Origin: Candidatus Saccharimonadota bacterium
Lineage (GTDB): Bacteria > Patescibacteriota > Saccharimonadia > Saccharimonadales > Saccharimonadaceae
NCBI GenBank assembly: GCA_017545595.1
Contig: JAFWLO010000012.1
Coordinates: forward strand, 62,001 to 126,000
Reading direction: 5' to 3'
Length of the DNA stretch: 64,000 nt
How positions within the stretch are numbered: position 1 is the stretch's first letter; every line of letters starts with the position of its first letter. The translations under genes and the position numbers were made by a program. Of this stretch, positions 24,475 through 31,736 are shown one piece after another. The notes beneath the pieces are model-generated. The model saw only the letters and a list, made by a program, of their open reading frames with translations, was not told the DNA's origin and ran no database searches.

Positions 24475-25068
24475 TTAGGTTTCTTTAACCATTATATCAT
24501 AGTCTTCTGTTTTTGTCAAGGTATTTTCGTATTCGGAGAGCAGTTCGGAGAGGTTTTTATACTCTGATGGGGCAGGAGAAGAGGCTGAATCACCCCTGTT
24601 TTCTTCGAAATTATAGTCTTCGTCGAGGTTAAAAATGGTTTTAAGGGTTTTTAGCTCCTCAGGGGAAGATTTTACCCAGACTTCCTCGAGAGAGGCAGCG
24701 AGTGTAACCTTTGTCTCTATTTCAAAAATCTCGTCTTTAGAAAGATATTCGGAGACGTTTTTGTACTCTTCTTCGGGAACGCCGAGGGATTTTAGGCGAG
24801 ATTCGAGCTGAGACTCGACAACCTCGAGAAGACCGGAGATATAATAAAATGAGCCGTCGGAAGTTTCGGAATTGTTAGAGGTTTTTGAGTTTTCGGAGAC
24901 GGAGGTTTTTTCGGAACCTTCTGTAGCTTCGACTGTTTCGATTTTAGAGACGACGCGACGCGTCGGGAGTTTTTCTAGGACAATAATAACAAGGACGACC
25001 GCAAGGACGGCGAGAACAATTCGGAGAGGACGAAGTTTCTTCGCTTTTTCATCTAGAGGTTTCGGCAT
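24475..25068 (-). CDS. Single-pass membrane protein of unknown function
   Basis: 197 residues: a basic cytoplasmic start, one helix (about residues 16-34), a Ser/Thr/Glu-rich linker and an external acidic helical domain with repeated SEYLSKDEIF and LSELLSEYEN type segments. No catalytic motif is visible. AAGGGA precedes the ATG. The gene is divergent from eno and precedes uvrC on the same strand. Confidence 0.65.
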   Translation of the reverse strand: MPKPLDEKAKKLRPLRIVLAVLAVVLVIIVLEKLPTRRVVSKIETVEATEGSEKTSVSENSKTSNNSETSDGSFYYISGLLEVVESQLESRLKSLGVPEEEYKNVSEYLSKDEIFEIETKVTLAASLEEVWVKSSPEELKTLKTIFNLDEDYNFEENRGDSASSPAPSEYKNLSELLSEYENTLTKTEDYDIMVKET

Positions 25069-25122
25069 AATTCCCTTCTTTCACTTTTTATAATTATACT
25101 ACAAAACTTGCAAAATGTTTGG

Positions 25123-25128
25123 TATAAT
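25123..25128 (+). promoter_or_regulatory. eno extended -10, leaderless type
   Basis: TG-G-TATAAT lies 7 bases before the eno ATG at 25136. No Shine-Dalgarno sequence lies in between. Confidence 0.65.
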
Positions 25129-25135
25129 ACTTCTT

Positions 25136-26416
25136 ATGGATAATTTTATAATTTCTAATATAAAAGCGAGGCAGATTCTTGATTCGCGAGGAAATCCGAC
25201 GGTCGAGGCGGATGTTTTTCTTGAATCTGGCCAGGCTGGGCGGGCCGCAGTCCCGTCGGGAGCTTCGACTGGGGCGGGCGAGGCGCTCGAGCTTCGAGAC
25301 GGAGACAAAGGATATTACGGCGGAAAAAGCGTATTGAAGGCCGTTTGGAACATAAACTCTAAGATTAAGGACGTCCTCGTCGGAAATACTGCGGAACAGG
25401 GGCTCGTCGATAAAATCCTCTTAGAGCTAGACGGGACAGAAAACAAGTCTCGGCTTGGAGCGAACGCGATTCTTGCGGTTTCTCTTGCGACGGCGAAGGC
25501 GGTTGCACGGGCAAAACGTCTGCCGTTTTATGGATACGTCGCAGAGCTCGGCGGAACGATGGGAGAAATGTCGCTTCCGATGCCGATGATGAATGTGATG
25601 AACGGAGGCGAACATGCGGATTGGGCGACGGACTTTCAGGAATACATGATAATCCCGAAGGGGGCGGAAAATATCTCAGATGCAGTCAGGATGGGGGCGG
25701 AGATTTTTCACGCGCTGAAAGACGTTTTGAAGGAGCGCGGATATCCCGTGACGGTTGGGGACGAAGGTGGATATGCGCCGAAAGTTCGCGACGGAAATAA
25801 TGAGCCGCTCGAATGTATCAAACTCGCGATTGAGCGCGCAGGATATAAGCCTGGGACTGATGTCGTAATGGCGATGGATATTGCGTCGAGTGAGTTTTTC
25901 GACAAGGATCATTATGTTTTGAAGACGAACGGAGATTGGAAGTCGGCCGACGACTTAACGAATTGGTACACTTGGATTATTGATAATTACCCTGTTGTTT
26001 CTATCGAAGACGGATTGGCGGAAAATGATTGGGCAGGGTGGAAGATGATGACCGAAAGACTCGGGAAGAGAGTCCAGCTCGTCGGAGACGATTTATTCGT
26101 GACAAACTCAAAGTTGCTCAAAAAAGGAATTGAAGAGAAAGCCGGAAATGCTATTCTCATCAAGCCAAACCAAATCGGCACGCTTTCAGAGACGATTGAC
26201 GCAGTTCTCATGGCAAAGAAGGCGGGATATAGAACAATTATCTCTCATCGCTCGGGAGAGACGGAAGATGTTTCTATCGCACATATCGCCGTCGGGCTCG
26301 GAGCGGGGCAAATAAAAACCGGTTCGCTCTCGAGAAGCGAGAGAATTGCAAAATATAATGAGCTGATTAGGATTGCGGAGGGGAATTCGAGATTAGGACT
26401 AAAGAGTCCGTTCTGA
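25136..26416 (+). CDS. eno: Enolase
   Basis: Converts 2-phosphoglycerate to phosphoenolpyruvate in glycolysis. It is 426 residues, the normal length. [14 protein letters not shown] is at the N terminus, [11 protein letters not shown] near residue 38, [11 protein letters not shown] near residue 290, and the active-site segment [15 protein letters not shown] plus SHRSGETED near residues 340-370. An in-frame ATG seven codons upstream lies across the -10 box, so ATG 25136 is the start. A shared terminator lies between this gene and the convergent PIN gene. Confidence 0.95.
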   Translation: MDNFIISNIKARQILDSRGNPTVEADVFLESGQAGRAAVPSGASTGAGEALELRDGDKGYYGGKSVLKAVWNINSKIKDVLVGNTAEQGLVDKILLELDGTENKSRLGANAILAVSLATAKAVARAKRLPFYGYVAELGGTMGEMSLPMPMMNVMNGGEHADWATDFQEYMIIPKGAENISDAVRMGAEIFHALKDVLKERGYPVTVGDEGGYAPKVRDGNNEPLECIKLAIERAGYKPGTDVVMAMDIASSEFFDKDHYVLKTNGDWKSADDLTNWYTWIIDNYPVVSIEDGLAENDWAGWKMMTERLGKRVQLVGDDLFVTNSKLLKKGIEEKAGNAILIKPNQIGTLSETIDAVLMAKKAGYRTIISHRSGETEDVSIAHIAVGLGAGQIKTGSLSRSERIAKYNELIRIAEGNSRLGLKSPF

Positions 26417-26487
26417 AAATTTAGGTCAACAAGATTTTTTAATGGTTAGGTTTTGAGCTCGAAATTTCAGAATCTAATTCCGCTGTC

Positions 26488-26517
26488 AAAAATAGCTCCC
26501 TCCAGGGAGCTATTTTA
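26488..26517. terminator. Bidirectional terminator between eno and the PIN gene
   Basis: AAAATAGCTCCC and GGGAGCTATTTT form a 12-bp stem with a 4-base loop, with T-rich ends on both strands. Confidence 0.8.
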
Positions 26518-27063
26518 GTTGTCGAATTTTGATAGGGTTTTGTCTAAAATTTCTGGGGGCTGGAGAGCATAAAAACCGTGAGTTCTGATTATGTTGCCGG
26601 TATCATAAGCGATGATGCTTTCGCGCTTTAAAAGACCTTTAGGCATGTCTTCGTAGTTTGCGGTTAGGAGTTTTATGTCATTTCTCTCTTTGTTTTTATA
26701 TAGGCACATAGCTAGTTTCGTGTCAGTTAGACTGGCGTGCTTAGCGAGATTGTTATAGGCTACAACGAAAGCCGATGATTCTTTCGATTTTGTTTCCGAG
26801 ACTAACTTGTTTCCTATTATGTCTCTAAAAAGTTTGAGACATTGGTCGTACTGAGTTGTGGTTTTTGAGCCTCTAACAAATTCTTGAAAAACATCCATAA
26901 TTGTCGTTATGACACAGTCGTTTTGTTTGAGCAGGTTCAAAAAATTAAGGAGTTCATCATCGTCATCCTTGCTGAGATCAATAAGATAAGTGTTATCCAG
27001 CAAGATGAACTGACCTCTGAGATTTTCTATATAATCTTTATCGCAAACCAGGCTCTTTGACAT
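26515..27063 (-). CDS. PIN-like domain protein, candidate toxin of a toxin-antitoxin pair
   Basis: 182 residues. Acidic landmarks resemble a PIN ribonuclease: LLDNTYLIDL near residue 25, a Glu in FQEFVRGS near residue 65, SLTDTKLAMCLYK near residue 115 and KLLTANYEDM near residue 135. PIN nucleases (VapC type) cut RNA with a metal held by such Asp/Glu residues. The ATG at 27063 overlaps the end of a 51-residue reading frame on the same strand by 26 bases, the usual layout of antitoxin followed by toxin. No Shine-Dalgarno sequence lies before it, which fits translational coupling. The PIN call rests on spaced acidic motifs only. Confidence 0.55.
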   Translation of the reverse strand: MSKSLVCDKDYIENLRGQFILLDNTYLIDLSKDDDDELLNFLNLLKQNDCVITTIMDVFQEFVRGSKTTTQYDQCLKLFRDIIGNKLVSETKSKESSAFVVAYNNLAKHASLTDTKLAMCLYKNKERNDIKLLTANYEDMPKGLLKRESIIAYDTGNIIRTHGFYALQPPEILDKTLSKFDN

Positions 27064-27193
27064 AGTCAATTATCGAATCTTGTATTTGATTTATTATTTT
27101 TCTCGCTTTTTTGATATCGATTGGTGTTTGTTTTTGCTTTTTCACACCATCTTCGATATCGATAAACTCGAATTGTTCAGTTTTTGATGGCAT
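27038..27193 (-). CDS. Small charged protein, candidate antitoxin
   Basis: 51 residues (start MPSKTEQFEFIDIEDG), with an acidic N terminus and a basic helix rich in Lys, Ile and Gln. AAAGGA precedes the ATG at 27193 with good spacing. It overlaps the following PIN-like gene by 26 bases in another frame. The size, position and charge pattern suit an antitoxin that wraps around a PIN toxin, but no known antitoxin fold is recognised. Confidence 0.5.
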   Translation of the reverse strand: MPSKTEQFEFIDIEDGVKKQKQTPIDIKKARKIINQIQDSIIDYVKEPGLR

Positions 27194-27332
27194 ATTTTTT
27201 CCTTTTTGTGAATGATGACCTTAATTTTATTTTATCACAAAAAATATCGTTACTTAATAAAAAAGAAGTCTCGCGCTCTGTCAAGCGGAGGGATTCTGAA
27301 CTATTAGGACCTGATAGACAATTTTGAGCAGT

Positions 27333-27809
27333 TCAGGAAATAAAGTCTAGCTCGATTACAAAGAAGACGTTTTGAGTGGCTTCTTCGTTTTGTTTTTTGT
27401 TCGGCTGTTTGTTAGAGTCTTTGATGGGTTCTTCGTCTTGTCTTTTGTTCGGTTCTTTGTTTGGTTCTTTATTTGGTTCTTCATCAATTCTAGAATATGA
27501 ATATCTTCCGGTTCTGATTTTTCCGAGAAGGCCGTTTAGTGCGAAAAAACTACGCGCGGTAATATATCCTCCACTGTCTCCTCCGGAAGTTTTGGAGATT
27601 TTAAAGCCTCGCTTGTCTAAAGTGTCCTTAAATTCGATTCCGACTTTCGAATCCTTTTCGTCGTAATACAACAAAACAGATTTTTTGTCTTCGACTTTGT
27701 TTATCTTGCAGAAGGCGGATGGGAAATTTATTAGGTAGTTTTTTGTAATGGTGATTTTATTAACGATTTTAACTGATTTTTCGTTATTGAACAGTACAAA
27801 ATTTTCCAT
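27333..27809 (-). CDS. AbrB-like protein with a repeat-derived Pro-Asn-Lys insert
   Basis: 158 residues from ATG 27809, which follows a very strong AAGGAGGAG site. Strands such as KSVKIVNKITITKNYLINFP and LLYYDEKDSKVGIEF resemble swapped-hairpin AbrB/SpoVT-type DNA-binding folds, followed by GYITARSFFALNGL. Between GRYSYS and the final FFVIELDFIS lies a block of about 35 residues made of EPNK-type units. At DNA level these are near-identical 12-base units (27445-27480), suggesting recent expansion by slippage. A DNA-binding role is only a guess from the fold pattern. Confidence 0.5.
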   Translation of the reverse strand: MENFVLFNNEKSVKIVNKITITKNYLINFPSAFCKINKVEDKKSVLLYYDEKDSKVGIEFKDTLDKRGFKISKTSGGDSGGYITARSFFALNGLLGKIRTGRYSYSRIDEEPNKEPNKEPNKRQDEEPIKDSNKQPNKKQNEEATQNVFFVIELDFIS

Positions 27810-27837
27810 ATCTCCTCCTTTGTGATAATTATAACAC

Positions 27838-27843
27838 ATTAAA
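27838..27843 (-). promoter_or_regulatory. Extended -10 of the AbrB-like gene
   Basis: TG-T-TATAAT on the minus strand is followed after about 20 bases by AAGGAGGAG and the ATG at 27809. The leader is short. Confidence 0.55.
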
Positions 27844-27922
27844 CCGCCGGAGATGGGGCGGAACAACTAAATGCTAAATGTATTTTTCTTACTATATGAA
27901 TAATTATAAAATATTGATATCA

Positions 27923-27949
27923 AAAACTCCCCATTTTTTGGGGAGTTTT
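27923..27949 (-). terminator. Terminator of surface locus 2
   Basis: AAAACTCCCC and GGGGAGTTTT form a 10-bp stem with a 7-base loop and a T-rich end on the minus strand, just after the anchor gene ending at 27960. Confidence 0.8.
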
Positions 27950-27959
27950 CTCGTTTCGG

Positions 27960-28871
27960 CTACTTTTTTTCTTTCTTTCCTGTGAAGAGGATTTTAAAGA
28001 GAATCAGGAAAACGATAGCTAGAATAATTATGAGGAGCCAGATGGGGCAGATGATGACGTGTTTTTCGATCTTCTTTTCTACGCCTTCGAAATTAATCGT
28101 ATATATTACCTTAAATATCCCAACCGGTGGTGATTGTTCCCAAGAAGTTGAAGTATATACAGTATTGCCCGGCATAATCCAAGCTTCTTTGGGATTTTCT
28201 TCGTTAGTATAGATTTCTTCTTTAGAAAAAAGCGGAAAAACTTGAAGCGTTTGGGTTGCTTTCGAGTGGACGTTTCCTTCGTTTACTATCTGAACGCTTC
28301 CGTCAATGTCTCCAGAAAAGAGAAAGCTGGGAACCTTTGCATTTTCTATAACTCCCTTGCGAGTAGTTTCGCCGGCAACTTCAGCGTAGATGAGATGAGA
28401 AGCTTCGTATTTTTCTCGTAAATCTACCTGCGTATTATCGACGCGATATTCTTCAGAGGATACTACAATAGCGGCGTATTGACCGCCGGCCGCTGCGTTT
28501 TCCGGAACATTAATAGTGAAACGTATTTCTTGATTATCATTCGGCGAAACTATTCCTTCGGTCCTGGAAAGTTCAATCCAGTCAACGATTTGATTATAAT
28601 CACCGTTAGCGGTGAAGCTAAGATTGTCCAGCCCCTCAACAGAGAAAGGCTCCACTTTAACCGTATAGCGAAAGTCGATAATATTGTCGCCGGGGTTGAC
28701 AACTTCAAAATTGCCAACATACGATTCGCCCGGTGTCAGCGTAATTTGTTGATACATAGGCGAAAGTGCAAATTGCCCAATGGCACTAGCTGGTGTAGTG
28801 ACCACAAAAGACATTAGGGGCACTATAAATACAGTGATAGCGACTTTTATTTTCTTGATAAGCTTTGACAT
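27960..28871 (-). CDS. Membrane-anchored DUF916-like surface protein, paralogue 4
   Basis: 303 residues: signal peptide (cleavage near PASAI), FALSPMYQQITLTPGESY, YNQIVDWIEL, VPENAAAGGQYAAIV, NEGNVHSKA, PGNTVYTSTSW, a C-terminal membrane helix after ICPIWL and a Lys-rich end. It is closest in wording to the paralogue at 15638 but keeps its signal peptide. ATG 28871 is preferred over one four codons upstream because GGAG then sits at proper spacing before it. It is the last gene of the second surface locus, after a TM protein and secreted subunit C. Confidence 0.65.
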   Translation of the reverse strand: MSKLIKKIKVAITVFIVPLMSFVVTTPASAIGQFALSPMYQQITLTPGESYVGNFEVVNPGDNIIDFRYTVKVEPFSVEGLDNLSFTANGDYNQIVDWIELSRTEGIVSPNDNQEIRFTINVPENAAAGGQYAAIVVSSEEYRVDNTQVDLREKYEASHLIYAEVAGETTRKGVIENAKVPSFLFSGDIDGSVQIVNEGNVHSKATQTLQVFPLFSKEEIYTNEENPKEAWIMPGNTVYTSTSWEQSPPVGIFKVIYTINFEGVEKKIEKHVIICPIWLLIIILAIVFLILFKILFTGKKEKK

Positions 28872-28889
28872 GGTTTTCTCCATTTTTTG

Positions 28890-29555
28890 TTAATCTGTAG
28901 TCGAGACGCAGAAAAAGCCCTGCTGTTCATAGTTTTGACGGTATTCGGGCAACGTGGACGGAAGTTTATTATCGCCGTCATTGTAGTTTAATAGTAAATA
29001 GCTTCTAGTGGTTTCGTTTATTTCGTTTTTAGTTGAAAAATTCAAGACAACAACCAGCTCATTGTCAATGATAGAAAATTTATTATTGAATTTCGAAACA
29101 TCAAAACCGAGTTCTTGAAGGCCGAGATTAAACTGAGCGTGCGATATCGCTTCGGCGTCATGAGCTTCGTCGTAGGACGAATATTTTAGCGTGTATTTTA
29201 AACTGCCCGAAGATAAGGTCTCTTTACCATTAAATATCATACTAATTACAAGTTCTTTGCTATCGGTTTTTACCTGATTGATTTTCTCGTAGATTATGCT
29301 GTCGCTTTTACAAACGAGCGATTCGTTTTTGATATTCTCTGGATATTGACCATTAGTGGTAGTTTTTTCATGAAGTAGCCAGAACAAAACGGCAGTAATA
29401 ATCATTACGAAAAAACAAAAAACTAGCCACTTTAATGTTTTATGTTTTACTTCCAATTTTTCTTTTTTAGTGGGTCTAGAAAGCGATCCTGGTTTTTCTG
29501 GATGCTTTTTATTCCTCCCGTAGTCCGCGGGAGTAAAATATAGTTTTTCTTCCAA
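28890..29555 (-). CDS. Single-pass membrane protein of surface locus 2
   Basis: 221 residues. A cytoplasmic tail of about 42 residues is followed by one helix (WLVFCFFVMIITAVLFWLL) and an external domain with an SLVCKSDSIIYEK start and a final FFCVSTTD. The two external Cys could pair. The start codon is TTG at 29553-29555, chosen because AGGAGG is placed at proper distance and no ATG is available. It lies between secreted subunit C and its DUF916-like partner; this gene has no counterpart in locus 1. No family is recognised. Confidence 0.6.
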   Translation of the reverse strand: MEEKLYFTPADYGRNKKHPEKPGSLSRPTKKEKLEVKHKTLKWLVFCFFVMIITAVLFWLLHEKTTTNGQYPENIKNESLVCKSDSIIYEKINQVKTDSKELVISMIFNGKETLSSGSLKYTLKYSSYDEAHDAEAISHAQFNLGLQELGFDVSKFNNKFSIIDNELVVVLNFSTKNEINETTRSYLLLNYNDGDNKLPSTLPEYRQNYEQQGFFCVSTTD

Positions 29556-29633
29556 AATACCTCCTGGTCTTTTTTATTATATATCAATATGACAGAATAA
29601 TAAAGACTTGACCGAAGTATATAGCGAGATTTT

Positions 29634-29753
29634 TTAGTCTTCGAATTCTTTCATTTTTTCTTCGAAAAGTTTCGAAAGTTCCTTAATTAAAGTATCAAAC
29701 TTTTCTTCCTTATTACTATTTCGTGCTACTTTTTTCGTGTAATAAACTTCCAA
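29634..29753 (-). CDS. Doubtful 39-residue charged reading frame
   Basis: A frame from TTG 29753 to TAA 29634 encodes a Lys/Glu-rich helical peptide (KELSKLFEEKMKEFED at its end). It has no convincing ribosome binding site. It fills the gap between the terminator of secreted subunit C and the next gene. It could be a remnant or chance. Confidence 0.2.
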   Translation of the reverse strand: MEVYYTKKVARNSNKEEKFDTLIKELSKLFEEKMKEFED

Positions 29754-29766
29754 GTTCTATAGTTAA

Positions 29767-29793
29767 AAATCCCCCGAAGTATCGGAGGATTTT
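29767..29793 (-). terminator. Terminator of secreted subunit C
   Basis: AAATCC-CCGA and TCGG-GGATTT pair with one bulge or mismatch each side around a 4-base loop. The minus strand ends in a T run. Confidence 0.65.
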
Positions 29794-29818
29794 ATATAGG
29801 CTTTGTTTCTTAGTTAAA

Positions 29819-30556
29819 CTAAGATCCGAGTTGCTGGACGAGGGTATAGACAACGTCACCTGTATAGGTAGCAGCTTTCTGAGACGGAGCTACACCGATA
29901 CCGTAGGTGTAAGTATAGTGATCGCCAGTAGCAGCAGATGCGGCGTTGCGGGTTACAGTAGCTAGCTTAGTAGCATCAGTAACTTGGGCAAGCGTCACAC
30001 TCTCGCGGCTATCATCATTAGCAACGGTAATAGTATAACCGGTCGCACTTGCGGAAGCATTACCAGCAGCTACGATATTGATAGTTTCGGTACCCTCAGA
30101 GAGGTTAGCCGCTTGCGTAAAGATTTTATAACCGTTGTTTTGATTGCAGACGACAGTAAGAGTAGTAGAACCCATATTATCGTCAGCAGTGCCGGCGTAG
30201 ATGCTATATGTGGCGGTATGTAAAGACGGATGTTCTGTTTGTTCAGCTGCGTCAGGAGTCATACCAAGCATATCGTCAGCTACAACTGGAGACTCTCCTG
30301 TTGTAGTCCACGTTGCGGCGTTAGTGGTATTAACGAGCGGAGTATTCGACGCTGCATTATGCGTAACGCCTGCAATCGCGGGATTAGCGTTAGCTGCGCC
30401 AAAAGCACAAGTCGGGAGAACCGTAACATTTAATCTATCCGTGTGAATGTCAGAATTATAAGTTGCATCTGCAGCAAAAGTTGCCATAGGAGCGGCAGCG
30501 ACGCCGAAGCTAGCAACAATACTAAGAGCGGCGATAGCTTTGTTTGTTTTGGACAT
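29819..30556 (-). CDS. Secreted subunit C, pilin/coat-like beta protein
   Basis: 245 residues with a signal peptide (cleavage near TFAAD), very rich in Ala, Thr and Asn. Mature landmarks are LNVTVLPTCAFG, LTVVCNQNNGYKIFTQA and the C-terminal AATYTGDVVYTLVQQLGS; the two Cys could form a disulfide. These match the subunits at 14917 and 16551. It has a near-perfect TTGACA/TAAAAT promoter, an AAAGGA site and its own terminator, implying high and separate expression. It has no anchor of its own. Confidence 0.65.
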   Translation of the reverse strand: MSKTNKAIAALSIVASFGVAAAPMATFAADATYNSDIHTDRLNVTVLPTCAFGAANANPAIAGVTHNAASNTPLVNTTNAATWTTTGESPVVADDMLGMTPDAAEQTEHPSLHTATYSIYAGTADDNMGSTTLTVVCNQNNGYKIFTQAANLSEGTETINIVAAGNASASATGYTITVANDDSRESVTLAQVTDATKLATVTRNAASAATGDHYTYTYGIGVAPSQKAATYTGDVVYTLVQQLGS

Positions 30557-30604
30557 GTTTAATTAATCCTTTATGTTAAATTTTGTTTGACCTTTGTATC
30601 TATT

Positions 30605-30633
30605 ATTTTACACAAGCGGAATGAGTTTGTCAA
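30605..30633 (-). promoter_or_regulatory. Promoter of secreted subunit C
   Basis: On the minus strand TTGACA (30628-30633) and TAAAAT (30605-30610) are 17 bases apart. Confidence 0.75.
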
Positions 30634-30660
30634 GAACGAGTTTATGGTTAAAAATCGAAA

Positions 30661-30687
30661 AAAATAACTCCGGAGGAGCTATTTTTA
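30661..30687 (-). terminator. Terminator of the second PIN locus
   Basis: AATA-CTCC and GGAG-TATT form an interrupted stem around GG/AG with T-rich ends. It lies about 50 bases after the stop at 30738 on the minus strand. Confidence 0.5.
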
Positions 30688-30737
30688 GGGAAAGTTTTAG
30701 GAGAGGTCTTAAAGCACTTATGTAAATAATCTGAAGA

Positions 30738-31298
30738 CTAGGATTTGAGACGTTCCAGTGTAGTCGAGCAAACACCTTTTTCTAAGAGATAGTCCACAAA
30801 TACACTATCCGACGATAAAAATGCTAAATTCTTTTCTTTAACTCCTTTTACGAATGATAAATCTGGAAAACCATACTCTATTATTTCTTTTGGGCTAAAG
30901 TCGGAAACAATATCCTCGGTCGGGGAATAGATTTCTTCGCTCGCTACGTTTTTGAGAAACTTTATCGTTATTCCGAATAGATTACCGTATCTCGAGAGAG
31001 GTTTCACGATTGAACTTTCTTCTTCATGCTTTTTTCTTCGAGGGTCGAAGCCTAGCAAGAACAACGCTTCTGTCATTGAATGCGGGGTCACGAAAACCGT
31101 CTCGTCTCGAGCGATTTTTGCCAGACTTTTTACATATCTAAAATCGTCCTCCGAATATTCTTTTATTCTCGGAACTCTTCTGGTTCTTCCGCCAGCGGCT
31201 TCCCCGAGAAGTAAAAGAATCAACATATTTGTATCTAGCGAAAGACCACTTGTTCTACATTTCCGTTCGAATTCCTCTGGTGTTATTGAATTCTTCAT
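30738..31298 (-). CDS. PIN-like domain protein, second locus
   Basis: 186 residues. LSLDTNMLILLLLG near residue 20 is a typical first PIN strand with its Asp; a Glu follows in TPHSMTEALFLLGF near residue 77, then Asp in GFPDLSFVKG near residue 145 and SSDSVFVDYLL near residue 165. A metal-dependent RNase is the likely fold. The gene follows a 106-residue gene by 15 bases, so they form one unit. It resembles a toxin-antitoxin or defence-type pair, but the upstream partner is not a known antitoxin. Confidence 0.6.
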   Translation of the reverse strand: MKNSITPEEFERKCRTSGLSLDTNMLILLLLGEAAGGRTRRVPRIKEYSEDDFRYVKSLAKIARDETVFVTPHSMTEALFLLGFDPRRKKHEEESSIVKPLSRYGNLFGITIKFLKNVASEEIYSPTEDIVSDFSPKEIIEYGFPDLSFVKGVKEKNLAFLSSDSVFVDYLLEKGVCSTTLERLKS

Positions 31299-31313
31299 AA
31301 AACAACAATTAAG

Positions 31314-31634
31314 CTAAACTAAATTCGTAAGAGAAATTAGTTCGCCAGATTCTGAATCGACTTCAAAAGTTTGATATTGTTTTTTGTTATAAATCGCATC
31401 AAGGACGGTCGTTTCTTTTTCTTCGGAAGCTTCTTTTTCTCTAGAATTGGCTTCGTAGCTGAAAGAAACTTTCCAGATTGAGTCTTTTTCGTTTTTTATG
31501 GATTCAATTCTAACGGAGTTTGTGTCGACTTCTTTACTCAGTTCGTTATTTGTTTTTACTAACCAAGCGTATGCGATTTTTAAGGCCTTGTTTATTGAAG
31601 CCTCGTCCATTTTTTGTCGTTGCTCGTTAGTCAT
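31314..31634 (-). CDS. Small protein paired with the PIN gene
   Basis: 106 residues, soluble and acidic. SINKALKIAYAWLVKTNNEL at the N terminus, IWKVSFSYEA mid-way and YQTFEVDSESGELISLTNLV at the end resemble a PepSY- or cystatin-like alpha-beta fold. The Shine-Dalgarno AAAGGAG is at ideal spacing. It may neutralise or regulate the PIN protein encoded 15 bases downstream, which is an inference from position. Confidence 0.55.
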   Translation of the reverse strand: MTNEQRQKMDEASINKALKIAYAWLVKTNNELSKEVDTNSVRIESIKNEKDSIWKVSFSYEANSREKEASEEKETTVLDAIYNKKQYQTFEVDSESGELISLTNLV

Positions 31635-31736
31635 ATAACTCCTTTAATTGCTTATATTTTACCATAATTTTGTAAAATATGCAAATGACAGTTTGTTTTT
31701 AGTGTTTGTTTTATTGTTTTACAGTTTTATGATAAC

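Noticed and set aside
27279-27290. TGTCAAGCGGAG, also present in the CIRCE region at 63728-63739
   Set aside because: Looked like a shared operator, but the CIRCE half-sites are absent here; chance sharing around a TTGACA-like hexamer is enough.
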